This document shows, piece by piece, positions 39,716-52,400 of a stretch of 64,000 nt of DNA. Numbering within the stretch: position 1 is the stretch's first letter; each line of letters begins with the position of its first letter. The position numbers and the translations under genes are program-made. The DNA comes from Undaria pinnatifida (lineage: Eukaryota > Sar > Phaeophyceae > Laminariales > Alariaceae): contig JABAKD010000027.1 in assembly GCA_012845835.1 (NCBI GenBank), positions 4,047,465 through 4,111,464 on the forward strand, read 5' to 3'. The notes under the pieces are model-generated. The model was not told the origin of the DNA and did no database searches. It worked only from the letters and a program-made list of their open reading frames with translations.

Positions 39716-41582
39716 AAAATGATGTGCTGCTGTACCGCTAGCGTAGCATGCGTCAAAACTCAGCACCAAGAAAAAAAAGAGACCCTCTGCAACATCGCTG
39801 AAGCCGGATTTCCGCCTTCCTTCCCCGACCGAAAACCGACGCACACAAGTTGACCACAGTTAGAAATGTCGTGCTGCGCCAAGTCGTGGCGACAGCTACT
39901 CCTATAATGTACTATACTATTACTATGTTTATTTTGGAACCAAGAAACCAGGTTTACACAACAGTAGGGAGTTGAATCTATTACCTGGGTAGTATTCTGT
40001 ACGAGTTTTGTGGCGTGTTTTCCTGGCGGGGATGATGCTTATTTTTTCTGAGTGAAGTAACTACACCTGTGCAAGGCGAATTGAAAATGAACCCGTTTAA
40101 AAGTGTGCCCACGTTTTTTGGGGAAAACTACTTGGCAATAGTGTGGGATCATTTGTGCAGTGGCGCGGTGAAGACCCAAAAAAGCTCGCGGAACAACTCG
40201 TGGAACATCAGACATGACGAGCCAAGCTCAAGGCTTCGCTCTACGTGTTTTTTCGAAAATTTTAAAAAGACACCTAAGCTGCGAGGTCGAGCGTTTCGTC
40301 AAAACTAATACTTCGGATTATGTGCTAGATGCGTGTGATGCAACGGCCTGTTGTTTCTGCTTTGCTGTACATGTTTGTTCTGGGCGGTGGACAAGCGTGT
40401 CCCTGATTATTTGCTTTGCCATCACACACCAAGCAACGGTGTTATGCTGCAGGTGGTTTCATATCGTGTTGGTAGTATTGTAGTGCTCTCCCAAAAGTGC
40501 CATGTCACGTCGAGATGCCATGGCCTCGATTTTTGCGCCTTGCAAGCAAGGACACCCTCTACCAGATGCTAATGGATTTGTCGTGACGACGCAAGAAATC
40601 CTGGCATATTTGTTGTACTGCAAAAAAGACCCAGCGCTAATGTTGAGTTTTGTTTCCCCTAAACGTGGGCACAGTTATACAGGAGTTGAGCGTGTTACCC
40701 ATTTTATTCCTCTCGAATAATCCACGTGACCGAATGCAAGAGCCAAACCTACACGCCGGTGAAGGCAATTGTATTGAGCGGAATACCTCGTTGCTGCTGC
40801 TACTGCTGCTGCTGCTGCTGCTGCGCCGCTAACCCTTTTAGATTTGGTTATCGTGTAGAGCGACTAAAAAAGCGACGAATACGATATCGTTCCGCGTACC
40901 TATTGATAGAAAGGTGAAGAAGCTACAAGCATCAAGTCGACGCGTGCTACAATAAGCAGTAGCACGTTTTGGTCATTTTTCTTATTTTAATGATGGGGCG
41001 CTCCTTAGCTCAATAGTCGTCGGAAAAAGTCATTCGCGTTTTGCATTTATTTGTTTTTTGTACTACTTAAGGCATGTGTTTTTTTTTCCCTTCATCCGCT
41101 TGCGTTTTTCAGTTTTTGTCAAAAAACGTTTTTTTGGGTGAGGTATAGAGTAGTTTATCAAGTCGACAACGTTGCAGGAAAAATGTGGTTGGTGGTTGAT
41201 GGTTCATGGTTGATGTCACCTCCACCGTACATAGCGCATGTGTGCGTACGTTTCTCTCTACGCTGCACGTAGGGCGTATCCCCGACCTACCCTAGCAGAA
41301 ATCGCTGTTTCTCGTGTGGTTGTCGCCGTAGTGTACTCGTCATTGCGTTTCGGCATTTTTCCCCTCTGTAATCCCAAACGACGCGTTCTACGGTAAGGTA
41401 GAGGTAGCACGTTTTCTGGGCCCGAAATAGTTTCTAAACGATGGGGAAACCTTGACCCAAAATGGTCAGAATGCCATTTTTTTTTTTCAAATATGATTTA
41501 TTCATTTTTGGTTATACCTGGACCATGGGTTTTGTATTTTCATCGGTTTGCCCGGTTTAGCTTACCAGGTACTAAAAAAAAC
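39716..41582. other. Intergenic stretch with nothing recognised
   Basis: No splice-bounded coding exon, transposase or repeat family was identified apart from the CTG microsatellite. Short frames at 40069-40308 and 40502-40720 are not distinctive. Confidence 0.4.
40795..40830. repeat. CTG trinucleotide microsatellite
   Basis: About eleven CTG units with one CTA; a short leucine-rich frame across it is not a gene. Confidence 0.85.
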
Positions 41583-41775
41583 AAGGCTTTTCATGGGTCA
41601 CGACCCGGCCCGCCGGTCGCGTTAGGACGTACTTCAAAAACCCGCGGATCGAGTCGGGTCGGGTCAGGAGGTGTTGGAAATCTCACGGGTCAAGCCGGAT
41701 CGATTCAGGATGTTTTTTGAAGGTTACGCGTCGGGCCGGGTCACCCTGACTCGATCCGACCCACGAGAAGGGACC
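41583..41775. mobile_element. GGGTC-family MITE copy
   Basis: It opens with GGCTTTTCATGGGTCACGAC, continues with ATCGAGTCGGGTCGGGTCAG and GAAATCTCACGGGTCA, and closes in GACTCGATCCGACCCACGAG. Confidence 0.6.
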
Positions 41776-41914
41776 TATCTGACCCAGGAAAATACTTGGA
41801 AACAGTTAGTAGGGGTGAGGTGTAGGAATGGAGCTCCTCGAGTGATGGTCCTCAGAAAATACTTTGCTAAAAAATACCTGGTACCTGGTAGGCAACAGCA
41901 GCCTATTTCCGTAC

Positions 41915-42175
41915 AGATTGTTGTTGTTGTTGTTGTTCTCACATTAACTCGCATAATCAAGTCCGTGGTCACAGGACAGGCTCCAGTCACTCTGGAGCTG
42001 AGGAATACCCCACGAAAAAACACACACAACCCAAGGTGGTACATGCATATATCACAGCTGACACAATTCATGCCTCCACCAGAAACATATAAAAGTGAAA
42101 TCGGGAGTCAGTCTACGATGTGCCAGGTCCATGCCGGTGCATACGTCTCATTACTCACGCCTGGAGAAACCAACT
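41915..42175 (+). mobile_element. (GTT)n-headed repeat, copy 3
   Basis: A short (GTT)6 tract, then AAGTCCGTGGTCACAGGACA, GGCTCCAGTCACTCTGGAGC, GGTGGTACATGCATATATCA and a tail similar to copy 1 (GGGAGTCAGTCTACG). Confidence 0.65.
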
Positions 42176-42264
42176 ATTCCGATTGCCACCCAAGGAAGAC
42201 TACCACGTATATATTACACGTAGTATCTATCACTACGCATACGCACGACAGGCGTGAGTCAATT

Positions 42265-42440
42265 GGAGAAAATAAACAAAGAAAAGGAAAGAAAAGAGAA
42301 GAAAGCGAAACAAAACGGAAAAGGAAAGAAAAGACAAGAAATAGACAAGGAAAGCAAGAAAAGACAAGACAAGAAGAGGAAGCAAGGCAAGGAAAAAAAA
42401 AGAAAAAAAAGAAAAAAGAAAAAGAAAAGAAAGAAAAATG
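42265..42440. repeat. Purine-rich GAAAAGAAA tract
   Basis: About 175 bases almost wholly of A and G on plus, probably the degenerate tail of the preceding (GTT)n-headed repeat. Lys/Glu-rich frames here are spurious. Confidence 0.8.
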
Positions 42441-42639
42441 TCATACTAGCAGACCCTAGAAACTGGCTAAGGATGGCATTGGGCTCACAGAGGGTATCAC
42501 GTCCATCATCAATGGCACCGGGGAGATAACGCAATATGGCGAAGAAGTCATGGCGGCCTTATGCTATCTTGTGACGGCCATTGGATGGCACACAACTTTC
42601 AAGACGATGATGGCCAAACCCAGACTTCAGTCTCTAGGG

Positions 42640-43835
42640 CATGACGCCCTCCCTCCCCCCCCCCCCCCCTCCTCCCTTTCCCCCTCCCGCCTCCCTCCCT
42701 CCCCCCCCCGCCCCCCTCCTCCCGGCCGCTTAGAGGTGCCAACGGTGGATGGCGCTGCCGCAGCCTTTGCGCGTCGCTCTGCAGCTTTGCGTCTCTCCGT
42801 TTCATGCCAATTCCGCATGAAAAACTTGGCTCCCTCCTCTACTCGTCTAAGCCATCTGCCAGCCTTTTGAGCAGCCTTTCGCCATCCTTCGAAGTTCATT
42901 CCAAAGACCGACATATCCTCCTTCAGATGATCCATCTAGTCTTTCTCTTGTCCCCCTGAGTAGCCCTTACCCCCAACAAACTCCCCAAACATCACCCTCT
43001 GTGGCAGACGCTCCTCCCCCATACGTGCTACGAATCCCGCAAACAATATCCTCCGTTTGCGCACTATCGCCTCAACGCTCTCGGAGTCTGTCTTGGCAAG
43101 CGCGTCGGCGTACGATAGGGTGTGGTCGTCGCGCTTCCGTTTCCGCCATCCAAGGCATCGGAGGAGCATGGAGCGGTGAACCCGTCGTAGCCTGTCATAG
43201 TCAGGCTTCTTCGGGCTCCACGTCATGCATCCGTACATGTCATAGTCAGGCTTCTTCGGGCTCCACGTCATGCATCCGTACAGCAGTGTCTCGACCACCT
43301 CACCTTTCAGCAACCGCACCTTCAACCGTAAACGCACACCCGGGCGATCATAGATTTCCATCTTGTACCGCTGGAAGCACGCCGGGGCCCTCTGAAGACG
43401 CCGCGTTATTTCAATGCTAAGGTCTCTGTCTGCGGTGATAGCCCCGCCCAAGTACACAGACTGGATTGTTTCTTTGTATACCTGGCCGGCTGCGTTGATC
43501 GTGAAGGACACTTTCCCCCCGCCTTTGGTTTCCAGGCACATTATCTCTGTTTTTGCCTCGGATACTGTAAGCCCGAACGACGAGCACGCAGTCACCATCA
43601 ACGACATCATCCTCTCCAGCCCTTCTGAAGATCGCGATACGATGCCCGCATCGTCCGCGTACAGCATACCCCACAATCTCTGCACCTCCTCCCCCTCCTT
43701 TCCCCTCCGTCCGTCGACTTTGCCTGTGCGTGAAGTGCCCTTCTTCTCGCCTTCCTCCTTTCGCTGGAGCTGCACCATGTTGTCCGTGATGGCTGCATCA
43801 GCGAGGAAGCGTTGATGTTCCCTAGTGACTACCAC
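42640..43835 (-). pseudogene. 5'-truncated LINE reverse transcriptase fragment
   Basis: The 299-codon frame carries the reverse-transcriptase catalytic box GMLYADDAGIV (YADD at 43661-43650), followed by EAKTEIMCLETKG, YLGGAITADRDLS and a C-terminal region with YGCMTWSPKKPDYD and RLPQRVMFGEF typical of non-LTR elements. The 5' part of the enzyme is absent. A TAG at 42938-42936 interrupts the frame, which continues in register as MDHLKEDMSVFGMNFEGWRK. The segment YGCMTWSPKKPDYD is duplicated in frame. The element is inactive. Confidence 0.85.
43197..43286. repeat. 45-bp in-frame tandem duplication in the LINE
   Basis: ATAGTCAGGCTTCTTCGGGC through CCGTACA occurs twice, 45 bases apart, adding 15 residues without shifting the frame. 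The copies look identical, so the event is recent. Confidence 0.85.
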
Positions 43836-44429
43836 AGTGCAGCAGTATACCTAGTCAATGCTCTCAGCAGCAGCGTAGAACCCAGCTAAATAGGCAGAAG
43901 TAACCGTAGTCAGCATTTTTTGCGATTGGAGCACCTCTATCGTCCTGTCATCAAGAGTACCTTGTGTCGACCGGGTTATACGTAATATACCTGGTGCCTG
44001 GTTTGCTATGTAAGCCTTTTGGAAACCATGTTTTCCGACCAAAAAGCGACGGACGCGATGGTAACCAAGCGTCTATGGAAAAAAAAGTGTGAGGCGATCC
44101 AAGTATCGTCTTGTTCGAACGCCTCCCCTGCACCAGCAGCTCGGTTTTTTTTTGCGTCATGTGGCCGATTCTGTAAAAAAATCGTCATTTTTTTCGATTT
44201 TTTTTTATTGCCCTCGTAAGCCCCAACCAGACTTATGTCACAAAGACAAACAAATAAGAAAAATTACATCAAGATCCATGATGACAACTCATAATGTCGA
44301 CCTAGGATTTTCCACCAATCAACAATTAATTTCAACCTAACAACAACGACTAAATCGAAAACTGCTGGCGCGAAATGTGTCGCTCTCGAGGCAGCGAGTA
44401 CCGGTACTACAGCAGCCAGCCGTGGTCAC

Positions 44430-44600
44430 TCGTTAGTGCAGCAGTCCCCTGCCAAACGACATGCCCGCACGATAGTGAGACCTCGCACTATCCCGGGACG
44501 AGGCGAAATGTTCTCTCTAGGACATGGTCGTGACAAGCGAATTTTCATCGCATTGAATTGGGGCCCCGCACAAAAGAGTACTGTAGTATTCTTCTGCGGC
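44430..44600. repeat. CGCACTATCCCGGGA repeat copy
   Basis: GACCTCGCACTATCCCGGGA, GGTCGTGACAAGCGAATTTT and GGGGCCCCGCACAAAAGAGT relate to 13150-13392 with 14740-14800 (split by an insertion) and to 22555-22686. Confidence 0.55.
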
Positions 44601-44650
44601 TTCACCGATCATTTAAAGTAAGCATTGGATTAGATGAGGCCTCCTGCCCC
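44584..44650 (-). pseudogene. Duplicate of part of the 45.2-kb ORF piece, with stop
   Basis: This stretch repeats 45221-45287 almost exactly (GTAGTATTCTTCTGCGGCTT and onward). On minus it reads RPHLIQCLL, a TAA, then MIGEAAEEYY. The stop arises from CAA to TAA relative to the other copy. Confidence 0.6.
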
Positions 44651-44716
44651 GAAGCAGGAGGGTCTCGCCCGGGATATACCTCCGCGCTGAGCGCTCAGCG
44701 CGGCAGTAATCCTGGA

Positions 44717-44749
44717 AAAAATAAAATAAAATAAAATAAAATAAAATAA
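44717..44749. repeat. AAATA pentamer microsatellite
   Basis: Six to seven AAATA units in tandem; it could be a retroposon tail. Confidence 0.85.
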
Positions 44750-44768
44750 CACACGGCGCAGAAGCTAC

Positions 44769-45853
44769 TCAGCACGCAGGATGTCTAGGGTGGTCCGACA
44801 TTGTTTCTGCTTCCTCTTGTTCTTGCCCGTTGGGCGGAGGTTGAAGGCAATGGTTGTGACTCCGGTACTGTGCCTCAGATAGGCTCAAATAGGCCGGAAC
44901 CAACAGCTTTGTTCCAATCTCGATCCATTTGAAGACATCCCTGATTGCTTCCGCACAGGGCTGAGTGTGGCAAGACCCCTCGCAGACTTCTCCGGTCCGC
45001 AAAGGTTGTAAAACAAGAAACTACGAAACTACTGCATGCATAAGCTGGGTGGGTGGGATGGTCAGTATTTCTCCTTCAACCTATGTTCTCTGGCTTTGGG
45101 TTCGTGGGAAACATGCACAATGATCGATGTGGCCTAGATTCTCCAAGTAATTCACCGGTTCCAAATCATGGAGCCACCTCCGTACCATCGATGGCTCATT
45201 TTCTGGAAACCCGATTTTAGTGTAGTATTCTTCTGCGGCTTCACCGATCATTTGAAGTAAGTATTGGATTAGATGAGGCCTCCTCCCCCAGCCGGTGGGC
45301 CTACCCATACTTCCGTTGTTTCTTGTACTCTGCATCGGCTACCGGACAGGGGTCGTCGTCTCACCCAAACTTCTTATAAATTGTTTCCATACAGTGGCGT
45401 GCACAAGGCGAAGGACCGGCGGGTGTGGTAAATCAATTAGGATTAGCCTACTTTTGCCTTCGCTTAGAAGCACCGTCACTGGTTTGATAAGTGCTCCCCG
45501 CAAGAGCAGCAGCGGTCACCGTAAAACATACATGGTACCTCGGTACTGCTTGTTCCATGTTCCAAACACCAGCACGGTGTAAGCTCGTCACGGAGTGGGT
45601 GTTCCTGCAGGACGAGTTCGTCCCAAACCGCTTCGTGTTTGCGCACGAAACCCGGCACAAACGCGCTCCCCCCCGCGCCGGCGTCCCACGGCGGGGCATG
45701 CCATGGCAACCGCCGGAACGGCCATTGCATCGGGTCTCTGAATACGTCTGCCCAAACAGGCAATGTGGGCGAGGGGTTGAGAATCGCCCATGTGTCCACC
45801 CACCGAATTTTGTCGGCGGGAAACTGTGGAATTGAGGGTGGAATAGGCCGCAC
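44769..45853 (-). pseudogene. Unrecognised coding remnant, three pieces
   Basis: Three protein-like minus-strand pieces lie in order. 45853-45560 reads FPADKIRWVDTWAILNPSPT, PVWADVFRDPMQWPFRRLPW and VPGFVRKHEAVWDELVLQEH. 45335-45081 reads PHLIQYLLQMIGEAAEEYYT and WLHDLEPVNYLENLGHIDHC. 45002-44769 reads PCAEAIRDVFKWIEIGTKLL and VPAYLSLSEAQYRSHNH, and ends at a stop. They may be exons or a frameshifted transposon ORF. The context (next to a LINE, with a duplicated piece at 44.6 kb) favours a mobile-element remnant. Confidence 0.4.
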
Positions 45854-45899
45854 GCCAGTCTGGCGATGATTTAGGTGCCGGAGCCATTTTCATCCGCGC

Positions 45900-46330
45900 C
45901 CACCTACCGCGAATGCCAATACAAGACTATCTGAATGTCAATACACAACATCGCACGTTAGAAACGGGGGGCAATGTCACGCCCCTTGTTCTTCTAGACA
46001 ACTAAGCGAACGTCGAAGTGATGCTGTGTGTCCAGCCAATCCATCGAGTACCGCACTACAATAAAGCGGGACCACAGCTGTACTGCATACGGTACATGAA
46101 CAGCTACCGCCACCGGCGCCGTCGCGACATTCGGCCGCGAGCGAGACGCTGGATGCGTGTCGCCATTTCGTGCCTCCATCTTGTTTGCCATCCCCGCATG
46201 CGTGCCTGGTGACGGCCAAACAAGGGCATTCAATAGAAAGCAAAAATAGACGAAACAAACGAAAACAATTACAAATAAATACCTCGTATACGCATGCAAT
46301 GGTGAATTACCGCGCTCAAGAGCGTACAAA
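45900..46330. other. Intergenic stretch, no gene seen
   Basis: It contains a short CGCACTACAATAAAGCGGGAC word (46051-46071) related to the CGCACTATCCCGGGA repeat. Open frames on both strands lack protein character. Confidence 0.35.
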
Positions 46331-46338
46331 GAGTCGTT

Positions 46339-46476
46339 CTACGGTACCCCCCTCCCCCAACTTTTCTTTGACGAAACCGCCGGTTTTGAAACCAACACAT
46401 CCGGCCGCATCTCCTGAAATACGGTGCCCCTTAATGCCTTGCCACCCTCCCCGACGTCATCGTTCGATATGCAGTC
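46339..46476 (-). CDS. Gene C terminal exon
   Basis: Acceptor TTGTCTGCAAAG|GAC after a pyrimidine tract; 45 codons, then TAG at 46341-46339. Encodes DCISNDDVGEGGKALRGTVF, QEMRPDVLVSKPAVSSKKSW and a short end. Confidence 0.58.
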   Translation of the reverse strand, partial: DCISNDDVGEGGKALRGTVFQEMRPDVLVSKPAVSSKKSWGRGVP

Positions 46477-49400
46477 CTTTGCAGACAAGAAAATACGCGA
46501 AGGTTTTTTTTCAATAGCATCCTTCCTCGTGTTGAGCAGCCATGAAGCGCTCGTTAAAGAAAAGCACTGGTCTTGGGGGGGGGGGGGGCGTCGTAGAATC
46601 AATCCAAAATAAGATAAACCATCATCACTGATAAAATTTGTTGTTGATGGCCATTCACCCTGGCAACATCCATACATAGGAGTCACATGTATTCAAAGGA
46701 TAACACATCTGAAAAAACGAGCGGCCGGTGTATCTATCACGCATCTTGCAAAGATGAGTATCCACCCTAACCGCGTGTTTACAATAATAATTGAAAAAAA
46801 ACTCAAATCTGTCAAATTGGCTGGCCATGTCTTGTGAATTCCTATGATAAAACTTACATGGTGCCCGATCTGAGATAGGAGCAGTGACCATGGCTACGAC
46901 AGCAGGGGAGGTACCCCGACGCGTGCTATACGATAGAGGTGCACCACTTTTTTTTTCTAATACTACCCCTCAATTTGGGAGCTTCAGACCTCCCAAAAAC
47001 GGATTTGGAGAAAAGCAATACCGGATAAAAAATCCCCATAGACCAGGTATACAATAATGACAATCATGCAAAAAACATGTCCTGTTATTTATTTATTTTC
47101 CGAGATAATATTAGTAGATTGAGGAGCCCCGTCATTTAGAACAAATTTCAGACGAAAAGTGCTACCTCTGTCGTAGCTCGCGTCCCCCGTTTTTCACTGC
47201 TGGGGCACCCCCTTCCTCAGTATTGGGTTTGAGCCACCCGCACAGGTGACTGTACCTCAATGAAAAAAAACTCTAATGTTAGACGATTTTGCTTGGCGCG
47301 GCCGCGTGTAGCCAATCATTCCATGGCGGTTTCATATGGCAAACAAAAAACCTTTGGAGCCCCAAAATCCCGTCCTACACTAAGCTCAAGCAAATTTGTA
47401 AAAAAAAGGGTTCCAGTGGTGAAGGCGTTAAGATCGCAGAGGAATAGAGGGGCCACTCGCGTGAGTGGCCCTGAGCCACCGCGACAAAGGGGCTCCATAA
47501 ATGACCCGCCTAACGTAGGCACCGTCTGGTATGGAGATACTAGTAAGAGCGGTGACGCTTGGCTGTTCCGAGGGGTCCGGGTACCTCACTGCACTCATAC
47601 TTCGTATACTTTATTTAATATATGCGTATCATGGTTAATCAAGGTGGGGATTAGAGCGTGTACCAGGTATATGCGTGGTGCACCTTGAGCTAACTCTGAG
47701 CATAATTAAATATATGACAATGTGTGGGGGAGGTGAAAAATTACTTGAATTCATATCAATTTAAGACGTTAATTCGTTTCACCTTCGAAGGCAACAATAC
47801 AGGGGGGGGGGGGGACGAAATTTACTTAGTGTACACTATTGATAGTCTAAGACATTCGTTAAATTTTCCATTTTTTCGAGGGCCGATATAGCGGTACATG
47901 TAGAGTTAAAAACCTTGTCCGAAAAGTCCAACCTTAAATATGGACACACACCTAGGGAACAGCAGGCTATCATACTGCTGCTATTCATTGGTGCTGCAGT
48001 ACAAATTTATAGCGGTATTACACCTAATACGGAGAAATATGTAGCAATCAGGACCTAGCGTAGTTAACAAAAACAGTGAATCATACAGGTTTTTGTGCGT
48101 ATCGTGGGTCATTACTGCTTCATGTGGTCCTCCGTAGTAAGCAGGACTTTTTTCACCGGCCACGAGCCGTCCCGCGGGTCGGTGCAAGGGGTTTCCAACC
48201 TCTCGCGGGGCGAGTCGGGTCGGGTCAGGATGTGTTCGAAATATCATGGATCGGGTCGGGTCGGGTCGGGTCGGATCAGGAGGTTTTCAAATCTCACGGG
48301 TCGGGTCGGCTCAGACCCGCGAGACTTGACCTGACCCGTGAAAACCCCTGGTAATACAACGGCGTATGCCAAGAACTGCAATACACCGTGCCTGCAGGAA
48401 TATGCAGCATCTTACCTGGAGGGTGACGTACAGCCTAAGCCTTTGCCCATGAGCCTTCCTCGTGGTCCTCGTGCAGATCTCCTGCTCAAAGACGCAACAA
48501 AAACCAGCAGCGAGCGACCATCCGCGGTGTGAAAGGATCCACAGGAATCGTTTGGGTAATTTGTTTCTCGGAAGTGTTCCCCTTGGTTTTTCCTCTTTTT
48601 TTTTCGTCAAGAAAAACATTAAAATCAGGAGAACAACAACAAAAATCCAAACCAGGATATTTTTTTTCCAAATACGGTAGTGGCTACGATACAAGATAAG
48701 GTTCGACGAGCCGAAATACTTCTCTTACATCCAGCTTTCTCTTATTTCGGTTTAAGATAATTTTCTCTTATATCGTACCCAAATTCTACAGGGCCACTTA
48801 GAACAGTGCTTGCAAAATCGATGTCAGAGCTCATCGAGCACATTAGGAGTTATGTTGACGTCATGCTGCGTAAATGCCAGTGCATCGTGTGCACTCAATG
48901 CACCGTTCGATCTGTTTTATGATCAATAGCATATACCTACCGAAAACAAAATAAGCTCTGCGTGCTCACGTTTGCTACGCTTTGTGTATATACCTGTGCC
49001 CCTCCCCCCCCGCGAAAACCAGTGTTCCAAACGTGTTGGACGAAATAGTGCTGATGCATATATTATGCACCCTTCCTCGTTATAACTGAAGAAAGAGAAA
49101 ACGTGCCACAAATAGCAAACACACAAGTGCAGAAAACTATGCGCTCCTCCTCCGGCCCCCCATCAACGTTCACCCAGAAGCACCCTCCCCTGTGCCTCCT
49201 CTCCATCTCCGAAAAAGTCTCTAATGCACGGGTGCTTTGCTTCTCTTGACCCGTGATTGCTCATCTAAACGAGCTTAGCCTTTCGAAGATGGTGGGAAAC
49301 GTCGGGCATGCCGTCTGCAGGGGGTAAGTTACATTATCGGCTTTTTCAAAAGCATGGAATTAACCCTATAGCCCTAACTCTAACTCATAGTGACGTCACT

Positions 49401-52400
49401 GGGGTGAAATGGTTGAAATATCCCAATAATGTGCATCACTGTCTGCAGGCGTGTGCGTGTGTTGTGTGCGGAACTGGTTTTTTGAGATTTCGAAAAAAGA
49501 GAAATCTCGGGAATAAAACAAATTCTCTCTATATATCGGATTTTTTTGTGACAAGCTGAAAAGTTTCTCTATACCCGTACTTTCTCTTATTACATCGATT
49601 TTCTTATATCGTGGCCACTACTGGTACCAAATAAACAGGAAACCCTTCGCAATTCTCTTCTAGGAATAATAGGGCTAAACATAGGATACACAAATATAAC
49701 AAACAGAGAAACAACGGACAATTATTGTAGGACAAAAAGCTCTCCGAAAAGATTGCAGCAAATGTGATGCAGCCGATGCGAAAGCTATTCCAGTGCGTTG
49801 ATTATCGGAATCGAGTTTTTTTAGGCGGGGTTCATCTCGCGTCGACGCGTGTATATGGCGTCTCTATTAAAAAGCTCATCAATGTCACATCTCAGGCCGT
49901 CACGCAATGGAACTGCTGTGCTGGTTGCGGTTCGATTGTGTATGCGGGGGCGGACGGCGGAGGGTGCGAGGCGCTTTCCAGCAAGAAGAGCATGAGCAAC
50001 CACACCGGTACTGAAGTGGATGATACGAAAAGTGCTTGATACCCACGGTATAGCGTGCTGGTATAAACTCAGTATAGGTTACCACCTACCAGGTATTCGA
50101 CACTAGGGTTAACGCTCAATGTGTACGAGAAGAAGATAATTCGCCCTAAGCTTTGATTGGTTGATTGGATTGGGGCCTCGTATGGTTTTAGGGTTGGTTC
50201 TATTCGTACCTTACACAGTAGCCCTTAACGATATAATCTCGAATACTCGTATAGTGATAGTGTGGTGCCCGCTACAGACTTGCGGCAGGTAGGTTGTGCA
50301 ACACAATCTTGCGCGAATAGGTTGTGCAACACCAACTTGAAGAGGTAGGTCGCGTTCGGTCACCTGCCAGTCCTCCCGTGCCTTCTCCTTGAGGTAGCGA
50401 TCGTCTCCGTCCTTTAAAATGTCTCGTGCTCGATCCTGGGTAAAACGACAATGGTAATAGTTGGCACCACGACAATAGTTGGTAAGACACAAATATTACC
50501 AGTTGGTACAACGGCAATAGCTGGTACAACGGCAATAGTTGGTACAACGACAGTAGGTGGCAAAACGACTAAATAGTAGTTGATCCAACAACAGTAGGTG
50601 GCACAACGATAATAATTGGTATTATGACAATAGTTGGTACAATGACAATGGTTGGTAAAACGACAATAACAATAGTTGGTAAAGCGACAATAACAATAGT
50701 TGGTACAGCGACAATAGTTGATTAGGTGGTAAACGACAATATATATTCTGTACAACGAGAATATTTGGTAAAACGATAATAATAGCTGAGCGGTAGCGTG
50801 GAGCGAAGTCTAGCACACACAGAGTGCCGGACGACACTGGTACCTGACAAGAAGCAGGAATGCTGCCTCAGGCTGGATGGGTTTCTTATTTTGATAAAAT
50901 GTGCGTTCTACACTGTCTTCAGTGTAACGGCTCCCGATCGTTTCCCCCCCCTGTAAATCTCAACCTGGCTTCTTATTGCTTGTTTTCTTAGTAGATATTC
51001 CGTACTGTATGCGCAAAACAGTATCGTTTGAGGTGAATGCGGGTTGCCACATATCCTTATACGAGCTCACTGGGCCACCCCGGCTATTAACCATGCAGGG
51101 GCCGGGCCAGGTTTAGCAAATAACACAGATGAGAAATGCGGTATTCCAATGGCTCAAGTGTGCGGCATGCGACAGTTGATGACAACAAGGGCTACGGTAG
51201 AGTTAGAGTTGCAACCCTAGCTTTCTGAAGCTGAGGCTCCATATTGTAAAGAAGTGCATACCGAAGCCAAACGCTGATTGCCATAACACCTGGGAGGGCA
51301 ACCGGATGAACGACTTCACGACCTAGATGCTGAACGAATGGCACTGTCTGCAAACAATCAAATGACATCTGGGTAAATAGTTATTATTTAGTCTACGAAC
51401 TGTAATGGAGAAGCTCCGTTGGTCGGGATTTGTTTTCGGGACGAAAAGAGACGCGTGCGCTGGCATGTAGGAGTCTTGGCACTTTTTGGCTTCTATTTTT
51501 CTCTGAAAATGTACGGTATGATAATGTGATTCAGTTTACTCAGGTGATGTGCTTTTAGAAAAATAAAAAAGGCACCTCCATCCTGACACGTGTCGAGCTC
51601 CGAAAGGCTTAGAATCATTAATCACGTCTGCCCGACTCGAATTTGTCAGGGGCTTTCACACGGGTCATGACTCCACCCGCCGATCACGTCAGAAGGTTAT
51701 CAACATCTCTCGGGTCGAGTGAGGTCCGGTCAGGAGGTGTTTGAAATCTCACGGGACGGGTCGGGTCGGGTCGGGTCATGAGGGTTTTCAGTCTCGCGGG
51801 TCGGGACGGGTTACCCTGACTCGACCTGACTCCGAGTGCCAACATACCATTCCCATGAGAAACCTGCAGATTTGTTAGGGTCTGTCGGGTATTCAATCTC
51901 AACTTTTGAGATGGTCATCCGAACAGGAGAAGGGTTGACACCTGAAAAATGTAGATTACCTGCCAGCCCTCGACCCGGGGGAGACAGATGCTACACGGTC
52001 AGACCCGAGACTGACCGACGACCCGCAGCCGCGGGGAGGACCCTTTTTCCCGGGACCGACCTGCGACCCACTGCCATGACCGACTGCTGTGCGCGATGAT
52101 CTCTGAGCAAGCAGCAGTACATATCCGTTTTACCATCAAGATGAAAATCAAACAATGGGAAATCCGGGGATGCATCCCGGATGTCCCCTGACGACCACAG
52201 ACGTTACAGCGAGGTTACAAGCATGTATCTTATGGTAGCTACACCTGTCCGAGGTCACGGCGAGGCTACACGCATGTATCATAAACGTTGCATTTACGAA
52301 AACGGCTTAACATCATCCGTCGACGCCTAGTCAACTAACGGAGGGTTTATTTTCAGTTCGCCCTCGGCAAAAACGCCATCACATTTTGGTGGTGAGTAGG

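Noticed and set aside
47260-47688. 142-codon plus-strand frame
   Set aside because: It runs through a CCAAGTAATTTG-family repeat copy and a hairpin (GGCCACTCGCGTGAGTGGCC); composition is not protein-like.
52357-52391. Plus-strand 35-base microexon (TTTTCAG|TTCGCC to TGGTG|GTGAGT)
   Set aside because: Excellent splice signals but no neighbouring plus-strand exons; gene C occupies the region on minus, so likely coincidence.
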